Origin: Sinomonas sp. ASV486 | Lineage (GTDB): Bacteria > Actinomycetota > Actinomycetes > Actinomycetales > Micrococcaceae | Assembly: GCF_030908215.1 (NCBI RefSeq) | Contig: NZ_JAVFJK010000006.1 | Span: 186,001 to 250,000 of the forward strand | DNA: 64,000 nucleotides | Direction of reading: 5' to 3' | Made by a program: the position numbers and the translations under genes | Shown here: in pieces, positions 45,316 through 52,659 of the stretch | How positions within the stretch are numbered: position 1 is the stretch's first letter | Layout of the letters: every line of letters starts with the position of its first letter | The notes under the pieces: model-generated | Databases searched by the model: none | What the model was told of the DNA's origin: nothing | The model's input: the letters and a program-made list of their open reading frames with translations, nothing else

Positions 45316-46842
45316 CTAGGCGATGCCGCTGATCACAGACACCGCTGCGGGCCTTGCAACACCAAGAGTGAGGCGCTCGGTCGCCCGAACCTTCACGAGG
45401 CCCGACTGGAAGTCGGTGCCGCTGGAGTTGGTCATCTCGAGGGTGATGCCCTGTCGGAGGAAAGCAACGCCTGCAAGTGAGGTATTAAGAAGGACGCCGG
45501 TACCCTGAGTGAGCTGGGTCGTGGTGTGGACGGGCACCCCCCAGAGCGAATCAACGGCGACCTCCCCCGGGTTCCCCAGAAGATAGTTTCCGGTGCCGGT
45601 GGCCTTGGTGCGCCTAATGAGCGACCAGTCGCTGGGATTCAGCAGGATCGCGTCGGGCTCCGTGTAGGCGGACCCGTTGCGCAGATCGGCGATGGCCTCC
45701 TCGACAAGATCCAGGTTGTTCTCGCTGCCCTTGGCACGGGTCAGCACTCCAGCTGTCTGGAGAAGACCGCGGATGTTGGGCGCCGTACCATTCCCGTAAA
45801 GGAGTTGGTAGTTTTCCTGGTCAATTATGAGCCGAGTCAGCTCGGTGTTGACATAATCGCGAAATGATGTGAAGTCAGCTGTGATCTCATCTGTCAAGGT
45901 TGTAAAGATGCCGACCTTCTGGGCGGTCAGAATCAGCTGCGTCGTGTTCAGCACGGCCTCGGGCATCGTCTGGCCAGCGCCCACGGCGCCAGCCGTGCCG
46001 GTCGTGTTGACGCTCGGAACCGTGAAGGCCGCGCCAGCGCTGCCGGTGTCCGTGTAGGACGTGGTGCCGATGGGCTGAGCGTTGACCTTCACGCTCTCGT
46101 TGCCTGCCGTGTTGCCCCGGTACAGGTTCCAGCCGGTGACGCCGGTCGGGAAGGCGCCCACGCTCAGGGCCTGCTGCTGGTTCGCGGTCAGGGTTGCCGT
46201 AACCTCGGTGCTGCCCGTGGTCTCGCCGGTCGGCGTGACGTACGTGGCCTTCCAGAAATACGAGCCGGCGCCGAACGTGCCGCCAGCCGAGGCCGAGCCC
46301 AGAGCCAGGGTCGGCGCGGCAATCTGGTTCGAGGCCACGCTCGTGGAGCTGTGCTGCACGAACTCGATGCTTGGAGCGGACATCGCCGACGAGGGGAGCA
46401 GGTCGAGGATGCGCGTGGGCTCGTGGATCTTCGGAACGAGGCCGCCGAATTCGGGCGGCAGCTGCCCGTCCGTGGCAGTGCTCGACGTCGTGTCCTTGAG
46501 GCCGAGCTCGGCCCGGAAGTTCGAGCCCGACTTGATGCGCGCGTAGGCCTCGCGCGTGACCTCGGTGGGCATCTTGAGGCTCGGCACCGCCTTGCCACGG
46601 CGCGGGGCGTCGGGGTCGAACGTGCCGTCTTCCTCGGACAGCGCGCTGGCGCCGACCGCGAGGCGCCTTGCCTGCGCCTTGACCTGCTCGTCCGAGTAGC
46701 CGTTGAGGTCTCGCATCTTCTGGCCGATGACCGTGAGGCGCTGGACCTTCTGCGTGTTGGATAGCGTGAGATCGTCGCGGATGAGCTGCGCCTCCGCGTT
46801 CAGCTGCATCAGCCTGATCTGGTTCTGGTTGCCGGTAGGCAT
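45316..46842 (-). CDS. HK97-fold major capsid protein of element 1
   Basis: A 508-aa capsid subunit. ATG 46842 follows AAGGGGACA; an open frame further upstream lies in a GGC-repeat region and is unlikely coding. Residues 1–120 are helical (a delta-domain-like scaffold). PEFGGLVPKIHEPTRILDLLPSSAM opens the HK97 fold. Residues about 175–290 hold an inserted Gly/Thr-rich beta region (FWKATYVTPTGETTGSTEV … GWNLYRGN). The fold resumes with TDEITADFTSFRDYVNTELTRLI, LLYGNGTAPNIRGLL, ILLNPSDWSLIRRTK and LWGVPVHTTTQL. It is the only clear structural gene in the element, so particles would need a helper phage or would be unusually simple. Confidence 0.9.
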   Translation of the reverse strand: MPTGNQNQIRLMQLNAEAQLIRDDLTLSNTQKVQRLTVIGQKMRDLNGYSDEQVKAQARRLAVGASALSEEDGTFDPDAPRRGKAVPSLKMPTEVTREAYARIKSGSNFRAELGLKDTTSSTATDGQLPPEFGGLVPKIHEPTRILDLLPSSAMSAPSIEFVQHSSTSVASNQIAAPTLALGSASAGGTFGAGSYFWKATYVTPTGETTGSTEVTATLTANQQQALSVGAFPTGVTGWNLYRGNTAGNESVKVNAQPIGTTSYTDTGSAGAAFTVPSVNTTGTAGAVGAGQTMPEAVLNTTQLILTAQKVGIFTTLTDEITADFTSFRDYVNTELTRLIIDQENYQLLYGNGTAPNIRGLLQTAGVLTRAKGSENNLDLVEEAIADLRNGSAYTEPDAILLNPSDWSLIRRTKATGTGNYLLGNPGEVAVDSLWGVPVHTTTQLTQGTGVLLNTSLAGVAFLRQGITLEMTNSSGTDFQSGLVKVRATERLTLGVARPAAVSVISGIA

Positions 46843-46920
46843 TGGAATGTCCCCTTGAAGGTGAATGTGGGCGATGGCCGGAAGGTCCGATGGACCCTCG
46901 ATTGAGCTCGACCAGCTACA

Positions 46921-47009
46921 TCCAGCGGCGGCGGTGGCACTCGGCGGGCGGCGGCGGCGGCATTGCTGCGGCGGCGGCGGCACCGCTCTGGCGGCGGCGG
47001 CGGGGGGAC
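46921..47009. repeat. (GGC)n-rich tract upstream of the capsid gene
   Basis: Four blocks of repeated GGC triplets, broken by short spacers (cactcg, attgct, accgct), lie between the capsid gene and the small upstream gene. It is not in a recognisable coding frame. It could be slipped-strand repeat DNA within the capsid mRNA leader. Confidence 0.6.
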
Positions 47010-47067
47010 GCGAGCTAAAGCTCTTGTTCCTTGATATTCAATTGGTAGTGCACTATCACTTTAGGTT

Positions 47068-47244
47068 CTAGTCGCGGAGTGGGCAATCGGGCGCGTGCGC
47101 TGCGGTGCCGCACACGACGCACGGGGGGATGTCGAAGAGCAGGTTCTCCTCGGCCTCCTGTACCGCGCGGGCCTCTCGTTCGATCTGCTTGGCGTACTGG
47201 GCGATCTCTTCGTCGGAAGGCTGTGGGGCGTCTTGTGGCGTCAT
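47068..47244 (-). CDS. 58-aa small protein with a zinc-knuckle-like C-terminus, element 1
   Basis: From ATG 47244 the frame gives TPQDAPQPSDEEIAQYAKQIEREARAVQEAEENLLFDIPPCVVCGTAAHAPDCPLRD. The CVVC-…-H-…-C pattern resembles a small zinc knuckle. It overlaps the upstream gene by four bases, which supports translation. Function unknown; it is the last small gene before the capsid gene. Confidence 0.6.
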   Translation of the reverse strand: MTPQDAPQPSDEEIAQYAKQIEREARAVQEAEENLLFDIPPCVVCGTAAHAPDCPLRD

Positions 47245-47513
47245 TTCGGGCTCCTGTGGGTACTTGTGCCGGGTTGATCGGGCGAGACCGCCACGGCGGC
47301 ATCTGGAAGGGATGGGCGATCAATCAGACGGGCGCGGGCCTTGCCGTACGTCTCACCGGGCTGGATGGGCTGCTCCCCGAGGTCGGAGGCGAGGCTCCTG
47401 AGAGACCACACCAAGAAGGCGTGCTGCATCGGGGGATCGTCGTGGAGCACGCGCCCCAGCTGCTCGCGGGCCAGGAATCGCCGGATCAGCTGGGCGCGCA
47501 CGGCGCGGGTCAC
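47241..47513 (-). CDS. 90-aa protein of element 1, unknown function
   Basis: GTG 47513 overlaps the preceding stop (GTGA) and the protein ends in the same overlap style with the next gene. It begins TRAVRAQLIRRFLAREQLGRVLHDD, a basic helical start, and ends in a Pro/Ser-rich tail. A larger open frame exists upstream but is out of phase with the coupled gene. It could be a small nucleic-acid-binding or terminase-like subunit; no firm family. Confidence 0.55.
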   Translation of the reverse strand: MTRAVRAQLIRRFLAREQLGRVLHDDPPMQHAFLVWSLRSLASDLGEQPIQPGETYGKARARLIDRPSLPDAAVAVSPDQPGTSTHRSPK

Positions 47514-47659
47514 CGGTGCTTCTTCCGGGCCGCCGCGCGGCGTGCAGCACGGTTGCACGGCTCGCCCTCGGGCGGCGGTGCCTTGGGCGACGGAGCACCA
47601 TGATGATTGAGGAGGCCCTTCGGCTTCGGGAGGTTCTTTCGGCGATCCTTCTCGGTCAT
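47510..47659 (-). CDS. 49-aa basic protein of element 1
   Basis: From ATG 47659 the frame reads TEKDRRKNLPKPKGLLNHHG … CNRAARRAAARKKHR, very basic at both ends. It is coupled to the next gene by a GTGA overlap. Such short basic proteins are frequent in satellites and phages; DNA binding is only an inference. Confidence 0.55.
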   Translation of the reverse strand: MTEKDRRKNLPKPKGLLNHHGAPSPKAPPPEGEPCNRAARRAAARKKHR

Positions 47660-47662
47660 GTG

Positions 47663-47887
47663 TCAATCTCCTAGGTCGGTCTCGACGGTGATCACGAGGC
47701 GGTACGAACCGCCATGGGCGCAATGAGCCAGACGGTGGCCGAGGTCGCCGTCGAGTTCGGGGCCGCCGCTGCCGTGGAGGTGCTTCCGGCGGCAGTAGGG
47801 ACAGAGCACGGTGAGCAGCCACGTGACCGGCCACTTCCTCTGGAACACGACGGACAGCACCGGGGCGACGGGGTCGGTGTCATGCAT
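47663..47887 (-). CDS. 74-aa protein with zinc-ribbon-like motif, element 1
   Basis: The likely start is ATG 47887 (HDTDPVAPVLSVVFQRKWPVTWLLTVLCPYCRRKHLHG), 16 codons inside a longer open frame. CPYCRRKHLH followed by HRLAHCAHGG looks like a small zinc-binding site. It lies four bases upstream of the 49-aa gene. Function unknown; it belongs to the coupled run between the replication ATPase and the capsid gene. Confidence 0.6.
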   Translation of the reverse strand: MHDTDPVAPVLSVVFQRKWPVTWLLTVLCPYCRRKHLHGSGGPELDGDLGHRLAHCAHGGSYRLVITVETDLGD

Positions 47888-48005
47888 GGGTGATGGGTTC
47901 CCTTCGTGGTGGATTGAACTGTGGCCTTTGAACAACTGCGGCGGGCTTTAGCAAGCCCGCCCGCCGCAGTAGTTTGGAACTGCGGCGCGCCGTACTGCGC
48001 CATAG

Positions 48006-49553
48006 TTAGCCGGTGTTGCAGAACAGGTCTGTTCCGCCTCCCTTGCCCTTGTGCGGCTTGGCCACAAGGACCCCCGAAACTATGGCGGCTTCTATGGCGG
48101 CGCGAACGCTGCCGTCGGCGCCGACCACGTCCCGAACTATGGCGGTCCGGCTGACGCCCGGATTCGCCTTCACGTATTCCTCCACAGCGGCCTGAATCTC
48201 GCTCTCGCGGGCGGCCTCGGCGGCCTGCCGTGGGCCGCCCATGCCGGACAGCGAGAGCGTCAGCGTGTCCTGGTCGAAGTAGAGGGCATCCTCGGATATC
48301 TCGCTCTCGCGGTCGCTGCGGATTGTGGCGCGGAAGTACCGCGTGGGCCTTGCCTTTTCCTTGCGGAGCCAGACGAGCGAGTCGGCCCAGTCCTCAAGTG
48401 CCGTAGAGCCGCGCACATGGTCCCCCTCCCAGCCCGCATGGGCGGTGAGCACCATCTCCGTCGCGCCGACCTCCTGCCGGGCGAACCGGTCCAGATCGTT
48501 CAGCCACGCCGATACTTCGCCGGCGTCGTTCTGCGACTTCCCGGTGTAGGCGCGCCCGAACGGGTCCGCTATCAGAACCTCGACTCCGTGGAGGGAAAGC
48601 TGCTCGGCCAGCCGCGCCCGCTCGCCTGGATGGTCCAGCGGACTGGTGCGCCCGCGGAAGTTGGCGATGTAGAGCCGGTCGGGCGGGATGCCGTGCCGCT
48701 GCGCCCACTGCGCGATCTGGTGTGGGCTGACCTCGTAGTTCAGGAACCCGACGGTGCCCTGCACGGGCCGCACGAGGAACGAGCCCAGGAACGGCTCACC
48801 CGTGATGACCGAGCGGGCGAGGTTCAGGGCGAACACCGTCTTGCCGGTCTTGCGCATGGCGACGGCGAGCATGTTGGCCTCGGCCCCGAGCAGACCCTCG
48901 ATGCGCGGCGGCGGCGCGGGCGGTCGGGCCAGAATGTCGGCCAGCATGCCACCATCGAGGGGCGCCATGACCCCGCGCTGCTCAGCGGCAAACCTGCCCT
49001 TGGCAGCCTCGACTACTCGGAGGCGGCGCAGCTGCTGTTCCACCTCGCGCTCGAATGACGAGCCCTCCTGCTCCTGCTGCTGCTCGTCGTGCGGCAAGGG
49101 CACGGCACCGAAATCCTCGTCCGCGGTGCTGGGCCTGCCGCTGATGTCCGCCCATCTGATGCCGAAGATCTCAAGGATCTGCTCTCGCGGCGTCGTGCAG
49201 GACCAGCAGTGGACGAGGACCTTGCCGTCGGGAAGCTCCCGCACCGACAGCGATGGATTGCGGTCGCCATGAGCGTGAGCCGGCGACGGGCAGGAAATGA
49301 GCCAATTCCGGCTCAGCTCGCCGTCCTTGAATTCCGAGGCGCTTTCTACGACCTGACGTTCGAGCCGTTCCGCCGCTGTGAGCAGGCGGTCAATGCCCCG
49401 GAGCTGCAATTCCTCGGGAGACGGAATAGGGCAGCGGTCGCGAATGTCTCCGAAACTCACCCACTGCCCATCATGGGTGAAGTACGGTAGCCTTGCATTG
49501 TCTCGGTCGGCCCCGGAGGTTTCGCCCCCTTCGGGGTCTTCCTCTGTGCTCAC
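48006..49553 (-). CDS. Primase-zinc/RecA-like replication ATPase of element 1
   Basis: A 515-aa protein with two parts. Residues about 80–130 carry a primase-like zinc motif, CPSPAHAHGDRNPSLSVREL followed by VHCWSC, as in phage CHC2-type primases. Residues about 215–430 form a RecA-fold ATPase of the AAA_25/RepA kind: Walker A MRKTGKTVFAL, Walker B EVLIADPFG, then a sensor-like TEMVLTAHAG. A winged-helix-like C-terminus ends the protein. It probably acts as primase-helicase for replication of the excised element. It overlaps the small upstream gene by four bases. Confidence 0.85.
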   Translation of the reverse strand: MSTEEDPEGGETSGADRDNARLPYFTHDGQWVSFGDIRDRCPIPSPEELQLRGIDRLLTAAERLERQVVESASEFKDGELSRNWLISCPSPAHAHGDRNPSLSVRELPDGKVLVHCWSCTTPREQILEIFGIRWADISGRPSTADEDFGAVPLPHDEQQQEQEGSSFEREVEQQLRRLRVVEAAKGRFAAEQRGVMAPLDGGMLADILARPPAPPPRIEGLLGAEANMLAVAMRKTGKTVFALNLARSVITGEPFLGSFLVRPVQGTVGFLNYEVSPHQIAQWAQRHGIPPDRLYIANFRGRTSPLDHPGERARLAEQLSLHGVEVLIADPFGRAYTGKSQNDAGEVSAWLNDLDRFARQEVGATEMVLTAHAGWEGDHVRGSTALEDWADSLVWLRKEKARPTRYFRATIRSDRESEISEDALYFDQDTLTLSLSGMGGPRQAAEAARESEIQAAVEEYVKANPGVSRTAIVRDVVGADGSVRAAIEAAIVSGVLVAKPHKGKGGGTDLFCNTG

Positions 49554-49771
49554 GCCGGATCACCGCTTACGAGCAGATCGACAATCCGCGCCACCTGAGC
49601 GTCGGTGAGCGGCGGGGCCTGCGCCACCACGCGCGCCACCTGCGCTTCGAGATTGAGGGCGCGGAGGTCGCGCTGGAGCGCCTGGACGGCGGGGCTGTCG
49701 CCCTTTCCGCGAGAGTAGGCGACGGCGATCTGGCCTGCGAGCGAGCGGGCCTTGGGATTCTTCGATGGCAT
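49550..49771 (-). CDS. 73-aa protein coupled to the replication ATPase, element 1
   Basis: A small helical protein (PSKNPKARSLAGQIAVAYSRGKGD … VARVVAQAPPLTDAQVARIVDLL). Its C-terminal half resembles the 39-aa protein at 54552 in element 2 (VARIVAQAPPLSPERLAQLAAIL), so this is a shared satellite module. The stop overlaps the ATPase start (ATGA). Function unknown. The 190 bases between it and the integrase hold no gene and include the promoter region. Confidence 0.7.
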   Translation of the reverse strand: MPSKNPKARSLAGQIAVAYSRGKGDSPAVQALQRDLRALNLEAQVARVVAQAPPLTDAQVARIVDLLVSGDPA

Positions 49772-49961
49772 TGCAGAACACCTTTGCGGCGAGCCCCGTG
49801 GGCGACGGCCCTATCGGTTTTCCGGTGTTCTGCGGAGAATGGGGAAGCGGCCTCCCCGCTGAGGCCCGATACGAATTACTGTAGCTGGCACAATGCGTCG
49901 TGACAAGCGGACTGCGCAACCGCGCTATTTCCAATCAATCAATTGCTGCGCCGCCGCGCTA

Positions 49962-51416
49962 CTATTTCCAATCGACGCGAATATAGTCAGGATTGAAATA
50001 GGGATTGCCCGGAATGTGGCCCTTCGGCCTGCCGCGCGGCGCCGGTTCGATCGTGACGGTGGCCAGCGCGTCGATCATGCCGCGCTGCCGATTGACCGGG
50101 GCGTCGAGGTACCACTGGCCCGGGTCTGCGGCGTTCATGGCCTCTGAGAGCACGTCGCCGTCCGCGGCGGCGGACAGCTTCTGCTCGGCGTCCTCGATCA
50201 GGCCGTCCAGCCGCGCCGTGGCCGCGTGCACCTGCTGGCCGTCCAGCAGGCCGAGCGCGTAGTCGTCGCCCAGTCCCGAGAGCCGCTCCCGGTACCCCCT
50301 CAGGTCGGCCCTCAGCTTCTCCAGATCGGCGCGGTGCGGTCGCTGCTGGCTGCGTCTTGTGAGAATTCGCTCTCGAACATCGGGGGCCCGAAGGCGAGCC
50401 GCAATCACGGCATTCACGTAGGCGTCCGTCTGGGGCATGTCCCTCGTCAGGTGCGGCCCCGTCGAGCATCGGTAGATGCGGCGCACCGTCCGGCCCGTGC
50501 CCGATGTCGCGGCGGAGCGGACCCGGGCGCCGCAGACCCCGCACCGGAACAGTCCGCCGCCGAGCCACCGGACGTCGGAGCCGTACTGGGTGCGGCGCTT
50601 GGGGTCCGTGAGGATGCTGCGCACGGCGTACCACTTGTCCTCGGGGATGATCGCGGGCCACGATGCCTTCCCGGTGATCTTGCCGCCCGCCTCCATCAGC
50701 CCGGCGTTCCGTGGGCGAAGCAGGAGGCTGCGGAGCGCGATGGGGGTCATCGGCTGGGCCTTCTTGGATGAGGTCGTGATGCCTGCCGCCCGCATGTCCC
50801 GCGCCGCGCTGGCAAGGCTGCTTCCGGAGACAATCGCGTCAGCCGCGCGCTCCAGGGCTTCGGCCTCGTCGGGCCGGACAGTGACGCCGTCGGCCTCGTA
50901 GCCGAAGGGCCTGCGCCCGCCGCGCCACTCGCCGCGCGCCACGTTGTCGGCCTTGGCACGCGCCACGCGCTCAGCGGTGCGCTCGGCCTCGGCGGCGTCC
51001 CATGCCGCCACGGTGCGCGCCAGCGCTCGCCCATCCGCGGTCGAGAGATCATACTGGCCGGACACGACGGTGCGGATCAGCACGCCGGTCTCGTCGTGCA
51101 GCCGGATCAGGGCTTCCCACTCCAGTGGGCGACGCGTGAGGCGGGAATTGCTGTACGCCAGGATCACCCCGAACAGGCCAGCGCGCACACCCTTGATCAG
51201 TTCTTCGTAGCGCGGGCGCGCCTTGCGGGACTTGGTGCTGGCGCCAGTGTCGTTCTCCACGAACACGCGGGCCACTTCGAGGCCGAGCCGCGCCGCCAGC
51301 GCGCGGCAGTCCGCTTCTTGCCGTTCGACGCCGAGTGCCTTGCCCTCTGGGTCGCTTGAGATGCGGCAGTACACCGCTGCCGCCGCTGCTGCTGTGGGCT
51401 GTGCCATAAATGCCAT
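49962..51416 (-). CDS. int: Large serine integrase of element 1
   Basis: A 484-aa integrase that recombines attP with attB. The catalytic domain has AVYCRISSDPEG (catalytic Ser), DTGASTKSRKARPRYEEL and SRLTRRPLEWEAL. A recombinase domain follows (RRPFGYEADG … SLLLRPRNAGL), then a zinc ribbon (LFRCGVCGARV … YRCSTG) and a coiled-coil segment. The start is 15 bases from the attR core. No obvious directionality factor gene lies beside it. It is unrelated in detail to the element 2 integrase, which fits the use of different target sites. Confidence 0.93.
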   Translation of the reverse strand: MAFMAQPTAAAAAAVYCRISSDPEGKALGVERQEADCRALAARLGLEVARVFVENDTGASTKSRKARPRYEELIKGVRAGLFGVILAYSNSRLTRRPLEWEALIRLHDETGVLIRTVVSGQYDLSTADGRALARTVAAWDAAEAERTAERVARAKADNVARGEWRGGRRPFGYEADGVTVRPDEAEALERAADAIVSGSSLASAARDMRAAGITTSSKKAQPMTPIALRSLLLRPRNAGLMEAGGKITGKASWPAIIPEDKWYAVRSILTDPKRRTQYGSDVRWLGGGLFRCGVCGARVRSAATSGTGRTVRRIYRCSTGPHLTRDMPQTDAYVNAVIAARLRAPDVRERILTRRSQQRPHRADLEKLRADLRGYRERLSGLGDDYALGLLDGQQVHAATARLDGLIEDAEQKLSAAADGDVLSEAMNAADPGQWYLDAPVNRQRGMIDALATVTIEPAPRGRPKGHIPGNPYFNPDYIRVDWK

Positions 51417-51420
51417 TGTA

Positions 51421-51440
51421 AAGGTTTGGCCTGGCCATCG
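51421..51440. other. attR of element 1
   Basis: GGTTTGGCC from the element runs into TGGCCATCGCT, where comM resumes in frame (L-A-I-A). GGTTTGGC is the inverted complement of GCCAAACC at the left end. The base before GCC differs (CTTGCC left, CTGGCC right), so the exact crossover dinucleotide is not fixed. Confidence 0.8.
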
Positions 51441-52654
51441 CTGTCGCTTCTCTCGCGGCGGCCGAGGACCTCAGGCCGCCCGCCGGCGTCGTCTTCCTGG
51501 CCGAGCTGGGGCTCGACGGGCAGCTGCGGCCTGTACGCGGAGTCCTTCCCGCCGTGATGGCAGCCGTCCGGGCTGGCCGGCCCGACGTGGTGGTCGCTGC
51601 GGCGAATGCGCAGGAGGCTTCGCTTGTCCCAGGGGTGAGGGTCCATGCCTACGAATCGCTGGGTCAGCTCGCACTGGAACTCGGGGCCGACCCGAAGGCC
51701 GTCTCGGTGCCGCCCGAACACGATACCGGGCGAACCGAGGCTGCGAGGCAGCAGGTGCCAGTACCGCTCGCCGCACCGGACCTGCGCGACGTCGCCGGAC
51801 AGCCTGAGGCCCGTACAGCGATCGAGGTGGCTGCCGCGGGAGGCCACCACATCATGCTCGTCGGACCGCCGGGTGCCGGGAAGACGATGCTCGCGGAGCG
51901 CCTTCCCGGCATTCTGCCGGATCTCGACGACGAGGCTGCGATGGAGGTGACGGCAATCCACTCCCTATCCGGTATCCCCGGGACGGGCAGCGACCTGATT
52001 CGACGCCCTCCGTTCGAGAGCCCGCACCATACCGCGAGCGCGCCCGCGATCATCGGCGGCGGCTCCGGAATTCCGAGACCCGGCGCAGCTTCGCGTGCCC
52101 ACCGTGGGGTGCTGTTCCTCGACGAGGCTCCCGAGTATGAACGACGCGTCCTGGACTCGCTGCGCCAGCCACTCGAGAGCGGTGAGCTCGTCATCCACAG
52201 GGCGGCGGGCGCGGCCGCCTACCCTGCTAGATTCCAGCTCGTCCTCGCAGCCAATCCTTGCCCGTGCGGCCAGGGAAGCGGCAAGGGACTCGACTGCACG
52301 TGCACTGCCCAGTCGAAGCGGCGGTACTTCGGACGCATCTCGGGCCCGCTCCTCGACCGAGTGGACATCCAGCTGCCCGTCAACAGGCTCTCGGCGGTGG
52401 ACTTCGGCGCCGGTACGACTGGCGAGGCGACGGCGGTCGTGGCGCCGCGCGTCCTCGAGGCGCGACGCCGGCAGCTGGACCGGTTGGGTCCATACGGCCT
52501 CGAGACGAATGCCCAGGTTCCCGGGCGCCTGCTCCGTGGTCAGCTCAGGCTCGACCCGGGCGCCACGAGGTTGTTGGACCGGGCGATGGCCAATAACACA
52601 CTCACGGCCCGTGGATTCGACAGGGTCCTCCGCCTAGCTAAGACGCTAGAATAG
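51431..52654 (+). pseudogene. comM: comM central fragment between elements 1 and 2
   Basis: From Leu at 51431 the frame continues ComM without gap: RPPAGVVFLAELGLDGQLRPVRG, Walker A VGPPGAGKTMLAERLPGILP, LDEAPEYERRVLDSLRQPLESG, then LAANPCPCGQGSG and RISGPLLDRVDIQLPV. It ends DRVLRLAKTLE and stop, where an intact protein would continue RLAWTLADL for about 20–25 residues. Element 2 replaces that C-terminus. Together with the 5' fragment about 489 of the expected 510–515 residues are present, split over two pieces. Confidence 0.92.
52634..52649. other. Likely comM–element 2 junction (attL of element 2)
   Basis: comM identity is lost in this stretch, just before the integrase start at 52660. 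CTAGC–TAAGAC–GCTAG is an imperfect-dyad centre of the kind used by serine integrases. The partner attR lies beyond the window, so the crossover point cannot be proven here. Confidence 0.55.
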
Positions 52655-52659
52655 CAGAT

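Larger units (their letters stand above)
43498..51436. mobile_element. Element 1: phiRv1-like capsid-carrying satellite inserted in comM
   Basis: Roughly 7.93 kb between the comM halves. Joining CTTGCC (43498–43503) to the CTGGCC at 51431–51436 restores an open comM frame (FDLA–IAVASL), which fixes the ends. Most genes run on the minus strand from the integrase at the right end: serine integrase, a coupled small protein, a zinc/RecA-like replication ATPase, four tiny coupled genes, the capsid gene and two unknown genes; one small gene near the left end is on the plus strand. A major capsid protein is present, but no portal, large terminase, protease or tail gene was seen. Size, integrase type and capsid recall M. 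tuberculosis phiRv1, so a helper-dependent satellite is the best reading. Confidence 0.85.

Noticed and set aside
44799-45332. Open frames of about 160 aa in the gene-free stretch of element 1
   Set aside because: Rich in Arg/Ser/Pro with scattered cysteines, no ribosome site, and not in line with neighbouring genes.
46843-46983. 47-residue N-terminal extension of the capsid protein (MPPPPQQCRRRRPPS…)
   Set aside because: It is encoded by the GGC-repeat leader; a proper ribosome site precedes ATG 46842.
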